NCBI RefSeq assembly: GCF_035593265.1
Contig: NZ_CP141614.1
Coordinates: forward strand, 2,852,001 to 2,916,000
Reading direction: 5' to 3'
DNA: 64,000 nucleotides
DNA from: Limnochorda sp. LNt
Lineage (GTDB): Bacteria; Bacillota; Limnochordia; Limnochordales; Geochordaceae
Shown: positions 60,581 through 64,000 of the stretch, piece by piece
Numbering within the stretch: position 1 is the first letter of the stretch
Layout of the letters: every line of letters begins with the position of its first letter
Notes under the pieces: model-generated
Database searches by the model: none
The model's input: only the letters and a program-made list of their open reading frames with translations
Told to the model about the DNA's origin: nothing
Translations under genes and position numbers: made by a program

Positions 60581-61051
60581 ATGAGCGCCGTGGGCCTGAT
60601 CCCCGAGTTCGTGCTGAAGGCGGTGAGCGAGCGGCCGTTTCAGCTGCTGGAGCTCTGCCGCGAGTTGCCCGACGGCTGGTGGACCTGGCAGCCCCACCCA
60701 GAGGTGCGCAGCATCCGGGGCATCCTGGTGCACATGATGGAGGCCGAGGAGCACTGGATCGCCCGCGTCGTGCTGGGCGGGACGCGGCGCGAGTGGGAGC
60801 CGTCCGGGTTCGGCTCGCCCGACGCGCTGGCGGCCGTGTGGCGCCCCGTGCGGGCACGCACCGTCGAGTGGCTCGCCAGCCTGGACGAGTCGGCCCGCAC
60901 CGAGACCCGCAAGCTCCGGGGCCACCCGTACGAGGCCACCCTGGAGACCATCGCCTGGCACCTGGTCACCCACGACTTCCACCACAAGGGGCAGGTCTGC
61001 ACCCGCCTCGCCATGCTGGGGGTCGAGGTGCCGGACCTGGACATCATCTAG
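60581..61051 (+). CDS. DinB-family four-helix protein (third of three)
   Basis: The protein shows the DinB pattern: IRGILVHMMEAEEHWIARVV with the first ligand histidine, and WHLVTHDFHHKGQVCTRLAM with the C-terminal pair. Start is ATG 60581 or GTG 60590; GAGAGG lies just upstream and suits the GTG spacing better. It is monocistronic and only distantly similar to the DinB proteins at 32337 and 35601. Confidence 0.85.
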   Translation: MSAVGLIPEFVLKAVSERPFQLLELCRELPDGWWTWQPHPEVRSIRGILVHMMEAEEHWIARVVLGGTRREWEPSGFGSPDALAAVWRPVRARTVEWLASLDESARTETRKLRGHPYEATLETIAWHLVTHDFHHKGQVCTRLAMLGVEVPDLDII

Positions 61052-61137
61052 TCGCCTGTGGCCCGGGAGGGGCGGCGACAACGTGGCAGACTGGGCGGCG
61101 GACAGGCGAGGTAGGTGGAGAGGCGGGAGCCGTCGAG

Positions 61138-61429
61138 ATGACGCCAGAACGGCTGCAACGCCTCGTCGCGGAAGCCGAGCTGGCCGGAGTACGAGAGGCG
61201 TGTGGCGGACTTCGCTCGGCCCCATAGCCCGGTCAGCCGGGGTGATGTGGTTCGGTTTTTTGACCTGACCCCTGAGCAGCTGGAGCGGGACCGGGAGACC
61301 GCCCGGCGCTTCGGCCTGCACGAAGGCGACCGGGGCGACCCCGAGGCGCCGCCCGGTTCCTGGGAGCACCTGCGGAGCTTCTTCCCGCCGCTGCTGGCCA
61401 TCAAGGCGCGGCGCGTCCATCCTCGTTGA
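61138..61429 (+). pseudogene. Small frameshifted hypothetical gene
   Basis: ATG 61138 (GGGAG upstream) opens MTPERLQRLVAEAELAGVRE, which soon stops at 61227. An overlapping frame reads PEYERRVADFARPHSPVSRG, DVVRFFDLTPEQLERDRETA and ends at 61429. Joining the two by a frame change near 61185 gives a sensible ~95-residue helical protein. Family unknown; two separate tiny genes are the alternative. Confidence 0.4.
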
Positions 61430-61857
61430 GCGCTCGTGCTGGTAGCCAGGCAACGCAGCAAGCGAGGCGGGTCGTGCAGTTTGCCCGGCTGGGGATTGCC
61501 ACCGACCCCTCCAAGTTGCCTGTCGTGACGGGGTTTGCGTGAACGGCACGAAGGTCGTGCCACGACGAGGGCTCGCTGGGAAACAGCGCCTCGACCCGCT
61601 GGGGCGGCCGGATATCCAGGAGGCACAAAACCGCCGGGGCCGTGCCCTCCAGTTCCGTGCGTAGCAGGTAGCGCCGGTGTTGACAGCCGAGCGAACATCC
61701 CGTAGGGTAATCCATGAGCATATGATCAGATGATCATCGTAGTGCTACTAGTTTTCGCTCTTTCGGCGCCGCCGTACTCTTTCGGCGCCTTCTTGCTGAA
61801 CACCGTCGATGCAAGGGGCACCTCTCCGTAGGTGCAGGCAGGGCAGGGTCGTCACCT
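61430..61857. other. Intergenic region with ArsR control elements
   Basis: No gene is recognised. Near the right side are the dyad at 61722-61737 and two direct copies of CTCTTTCGGCGCC (61758-61770 and 61777-61789) spaced 19 bases apart, which may be control elements of the downstream ArsR gene. Confidence 0.5.
61722..61737. promoter_or_regulatory. Operator upstream of the ArsR-family gene
   Basis: ATGATCA-GA-TGATCAT is a perfect 7-bp inverted repeat, AT-rich in a GC-rich setting, as typical for ArsR-family operators. It lies about 120 bases upstream of the TTG start. Confidence 0.6.
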
Positions 61858-62187
61858 TTGAGATCAGACAGAATCAAGGCAATGGGCCGCCTCAACGAAG
61901 AGGCGCTCCAATACTTCAAGGTCCTGGCGGACCCCACCCGGCTCGGGATCCTGCGCCTGCTGGCCAGGCGCGAGCTTCCCGTGGGTGAGCTGGCCCGCGA
62001 GCTGGGTGCTACCCCCAACGCCGTATCCCAGCAGCTTCGACTGCTGCGGGCGCTGAGCATCGTCTCGGCCCGCCGACGGGGCCGGCACGTGCTCTACCGC
62101 ATCGTGGCGGATCGCCTCGAGGCGGTCCTGGCCGACATCGAGCGGGTGCGCGCCCTGCTGACCGGCGGCGGGATCTGGGGCACGTGA
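61858..62187 (+). CDS. ArsR-family winged-helix regulator
   Basis: The HTH core is classic ArsR: ALQYFKVLADPTRLGILRLL, ELARELGATPNAVSQQLRLL and the wing VSARRRGRHVLYRIV. It contains no cysteine, so it is not a thiol-based arsenic or cadmium sensor; another effector is likely. TTG 61858 (AGGG 9 bases upstream) or ATG 61882 may be the start. Its stop forms a GTGA with a potential GTG start of the radical SAM frame, suggesting a two-gene operon. Confidence 0.88.
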   Translation: MRSDRIKAMGRLNEEALQYFKVLADPTRLGILRLLARRELPVGELARELGATPNAVSQQLRLLRALSIVSARRRGRHVLYRIVADRLEAVLADIERVRALLTGGGIWGT

Positions 62188-62240
62188 CAAAGGCGGCCCC
62201 GGTGCCGTATCCGGGGCACGCCCTGGAAGGGGATAGAGCC

Positions 62241-63620
62241 ATGGGTGCCCGACTCACCGTTGCGCGCCGGGCAGCGGCCCTGGCCGTGGATGCCGCGGTC
62301 GACTACCTGATGCCGGACCCCGGCGCGCGAGCCGAGCGGCTTCTCGATGTCGTGGGTCACTTCGTGCGCGAGCCAGGCCACCGGCAGCGCTTCGAGGCGT
62401 TCCGGCGCCGGGTAAGCGGCGACCCGGCCGTGCAGGCGCATGCACGGCGCATCCTGACCAATCCCACCATGGTCAAGCGCGTCGCCACCAACTGGGCCAT
62501 CAACCAGCTCCTCCTCGCCCCCGCCCAGCGCCGCGAAGCCGCCCGCCGCCACGGCATCCACGTACCGACGTTTCTCCTCATCGACCCTACCTCGGCCTGC
62601 AACCTGCGCTGCAAGGGCTGCTGGGCCGGTGGTTACCGGCGGGGTCCCAGCCTGAGCCCGGAGCGGTTCGACCGCCTGCTGCACGAGGCCAAAGAGCTCG
62701 GCATCTACTGGTTCGTGCTGTCGGGCGGGGAGCCGTTCGCCTACAAGCCCCTGCTCGACGTGGTGGAGCGCCATCCCGACGCTAGCTTCATGGCCTACAC
62801 CAACGGCACGCTCATCACCGACGCCATCGCCGACCGCCTGGCCCGCATCGGCTCCTTCTCCCCCGCCATCAGCCTGGAGGGCTGGCGGGAGCAGACCGAC
62901 GCCCGCCGGGGCGCGGGGGTCTTCGACCAGGTCGTGGCCGCGATGGACCGGCTCCGGGAGCGAGGCGTCATCTTCGGCGCCTCCGTCACAGTCACCAGCC
63001 ACAACGTCGACATCCTCTTCTCCGACGCCTTCATCGACTTCCTCATCGAGAAGGGCGCGGCATACCTGTGGAGCTTCCACTACGTGCCCGTCGGCCCCGA
63101 CGCCGACCTCTCCCTGATGCTGAGGGCAGAGCAGCGGGCGTGGCTCGTGCGGCGGGTCAACGAGCTGCGGCGGACCCGGCCGATGTTCATCGCGGACTTT
63201 TGGAACGACGGCCACTTCACCCAGGGGTGCATCGCGGGCGGCCGCTTCTACGCTCACATCACACCGGCCGGGGACGTCGAACCGTGCGCGTTCGTCCACT
63301 TCGCGACGCACAACATCAACGACTGCTCGCTGGTGGAAGCCCTCAAGAGCCCGCTGTTCGCAGCCTATCAGCGGCGCATCCCGTTCAATGCCAACCACTA
63401 CGCGCCCTGCCCCATCATCGACCGGCCCGAGGCGCTCCGGGAGATGGTGGCCGAGAGCGGTGCCCGGCCCACGCACGAGGGCGCGCAGCGGCTGCTGGAG
63501 GGCGAGCGGGCGGCCTTCCTGGACCGGCTCTCGGCAGCCTGGCGGGAGACGGCAACGCGGCTGGAGGCCGAGGACCTCGAAGCGGACAAGCAGCGGCATC
63601 TGGTCACAGCCGGGCACTGA
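62241..63620 (+). CDS. Radical SAM protein with SPASM-like C-terminus
   Basis: The [4Fe-4S]/SAM cluster motif is C120-NLR-C124-KG-C127 in DPTSACNLRCKGCWAGGYRR. The partial TIM barrel continues with WFVLSGGEPFAYKPLL and MAYTNGTLITDAIAD. A C-terminal cysteine set (FTQGCIAGGRFYAHITPAGD, VEPCAFVHF, YAPCPIIDRP) suggests an auxiliary cluster. ATG 62241 (GGAAGGGG 8 bases upstream) is preferred; a GTG at 62184 overlaps the ArsR stop. The ~110-residue helical N-terminus is unusual. It resembles HpnH-like and other uncharacterised radical SAM proteins; substrate unknown. Confidence 0.88.
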   Translation: MGARLTVARRAAALAVDAAVDYLMPDPGARAERLLDVVGHFVREPGHRQRFEAFRRRVSGDPAVQAHARRILTNPTMVKRVATNWAINQLLLAPAQRREAARRHGIHVPTFLLIDPTSACNLRCKGCWAGGYRRGPSLSPERFDRLLHEAKELGIYWFVLSGGEPFAYKPLLDVVERHPDASFMAYTNGTLITDAIADRLARIGSFSPAISLEGWREQTDARRGAGVFDQVVAAMDRLRERGVIFGASVTVTSHNVDILFSDAFIDFLIEKGAAYLWSFHYVPVGPDADLSLMLRAEQRAWLVRRVNELRRTRPMFIADFWNDGHFTQGCIAGGRFYAHITPAGDVEPCAFVHFATHNINDCSLVEALKSPLFAAYQRRIPFNANHYAPCPIIDRPEALREMVAESGARPTHEGAQRLLEGERAAFLDRLSAAWRETATRLEAEDLEADKQRHLVTAGH

Positions 63621-63971
63621 GGTGCGGGCAACCGCACAGGGGGCGGCCTGCCAGTGGCGGGCCGCCCTCCGAATCGCCGCAGCATCGGCAGGGCGTCCGC
63701 GCCCGCCGTGCTGGCTCCCGCAAGCGCCTGCGGGGCGTGCATAACGACCAGCAGGAGGCCCCCGACCAGCACGCTCGCGTCCTCCCCGAGTCGCAGGGGA
63801 TGCACCGCGGCCCGTCGAAGCTGCCAGACTGGCTGTCACGGTTTCAAGCCGGGGCTGCTCCTGACCCCGTTCGCCCGCCACGTCCTGCCGGGCTCCGGAT
63901 GAGGTTCCGGTCTCCAACGTTCGAAGTGGCCAACCGGTTGGTCTCCCGGCGTCAGGAGGTAGAGCCAGGGG
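63621..63971. other. Intergenic region after the radical SAM gene
   Basis: Apart from the hairpin at 63641-63667 and the ribosome site AGGAGGT at 63954-63960, no gene or element is recognised. Confidence 0.5.
63641..63667 (+). terminator. Hairpin after the radical SAM gene
   Basis: GGGCGGCC (63641-63648) pairs with GGCCGCCC (63660-63667) across an 11-base loop, 20 bases past the stop. No U-tract. Confidence 0.55.
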
Positions 63972-64000
63972 ATGCATCCTCGAGCGGTGCTCGTCGGCAT
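63972..64000 (+). CDS. Start of a gene cut by the window edge
   Basis: ATG 63972 follows AGGAGGT (63954-63960) and opens MHPRAVLVG before the sequence ends. No product can be assigned. Confidence 0.4.

Noticed and set aside
61430-61721. A ~100-residue minus-strand frame with YLLRTELEGTAPAVLCLLDI
   Set aside because: It has some protein-like stretches but no ribosome site, no family, and runs through the ArsR control region; left as non-coding.

Overview
The window is very GC-rich DNA that looks like a high-GC Bacillota chromosome (Limnochordia- or Thermaerobacter-like). Supporting marks are YktB/DUF1054, DUF309 and DinB proteins, a YtrA-type GntR/ABC module, an ABC-F protein with a Vga/Lsa-type linker, many GTG/TTG starts with strong GGAGG sites, and several four-base GTGA stop/start overlaps. 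Two secreted beta-rich proteins resemble envelope barrel proteins, so a diderm envelope is possible. No rRNA, tRNA or CRISPR array was seen. The taxonomic assignment is inference.

Layout. 0-9.8 kb: the tail of a DNA methylase, an M16 peptidase pair, DUF309, a DUF1054/histidine kinase/response regulator operon, a frameshifted barrel-like protein and a TauE-type exporter. 9.8-19.6 kb: an autoregulated GntR-ABC-DUF4097 operon, a two-thiol-tail peroxiredoxin, an ABC-F gene behind a leader peptide and hairpins, a KstD-like flavoprotein, a PEGA/DUF4384 protein cut by an in-frame TGA, and a PPOX-fold protein whose end is replaced by IS DNA. 19.5-23.0 kb: an IS graveyard (broken IS1634-like transposase, an IS110 tail, a nearly intact IS110 transposase, a further transposase tail) bracketed by a 17-bp direct repeat.

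23.4-32.2 kb is the most interesting system: one minus-strand operon of IclR regulator, PfkB/KDG kinase, RidA, SelA-like PLP lyase, Dpp-type ABC transporter (binding protein and two permeases) and N-acyl-D-amino-acid deacylase. Read together, these enzymes suit catabolism of an N-acyl-D-amino acid whose deamination gives 2-keto-3-deoxygluconate, i.e. N-acetyl-D-glucosaminate from oxidised chitin sugars. KdgR-like GAAAC-N4-GTTTC dyads sit in front of the regulator. The part from the IS boundary to ridA has lower GC than its surroundings, suggesting acquisition.

32.3-46.5 kb: two DinB proteins, a VOC protein, several very small genes, a PhnP-like hydrolase, a LacI/GH127/CUT1 operon for beta-L-arabinofuranosides with a good LacI box, an M14 peptidase and a RimJ-like acetyltransferase. 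46.7-49.5 kb: a FadR-type DNA-binding domain without its ligand domain, preceded by a FadR-like operator, overlapping an 834-residue protein that is most of an alkyl-DHAP synthase joined in frame to the C-terminal half of GlpD. 49.6-64 kb: an MFS exporter, an orphan DNA methyltransferase between imperfect direct repeats, SRPBCC and GNAT-NTF2 proteins, an M20 peptidase, a polar-amino-acid ABC operon, a third DinB, and an ArsR/radical-SAM pair.

Several genes are broken by single frameshifts or one stop, so either gene decay or uncorrected sequence errors should be kept in mind.
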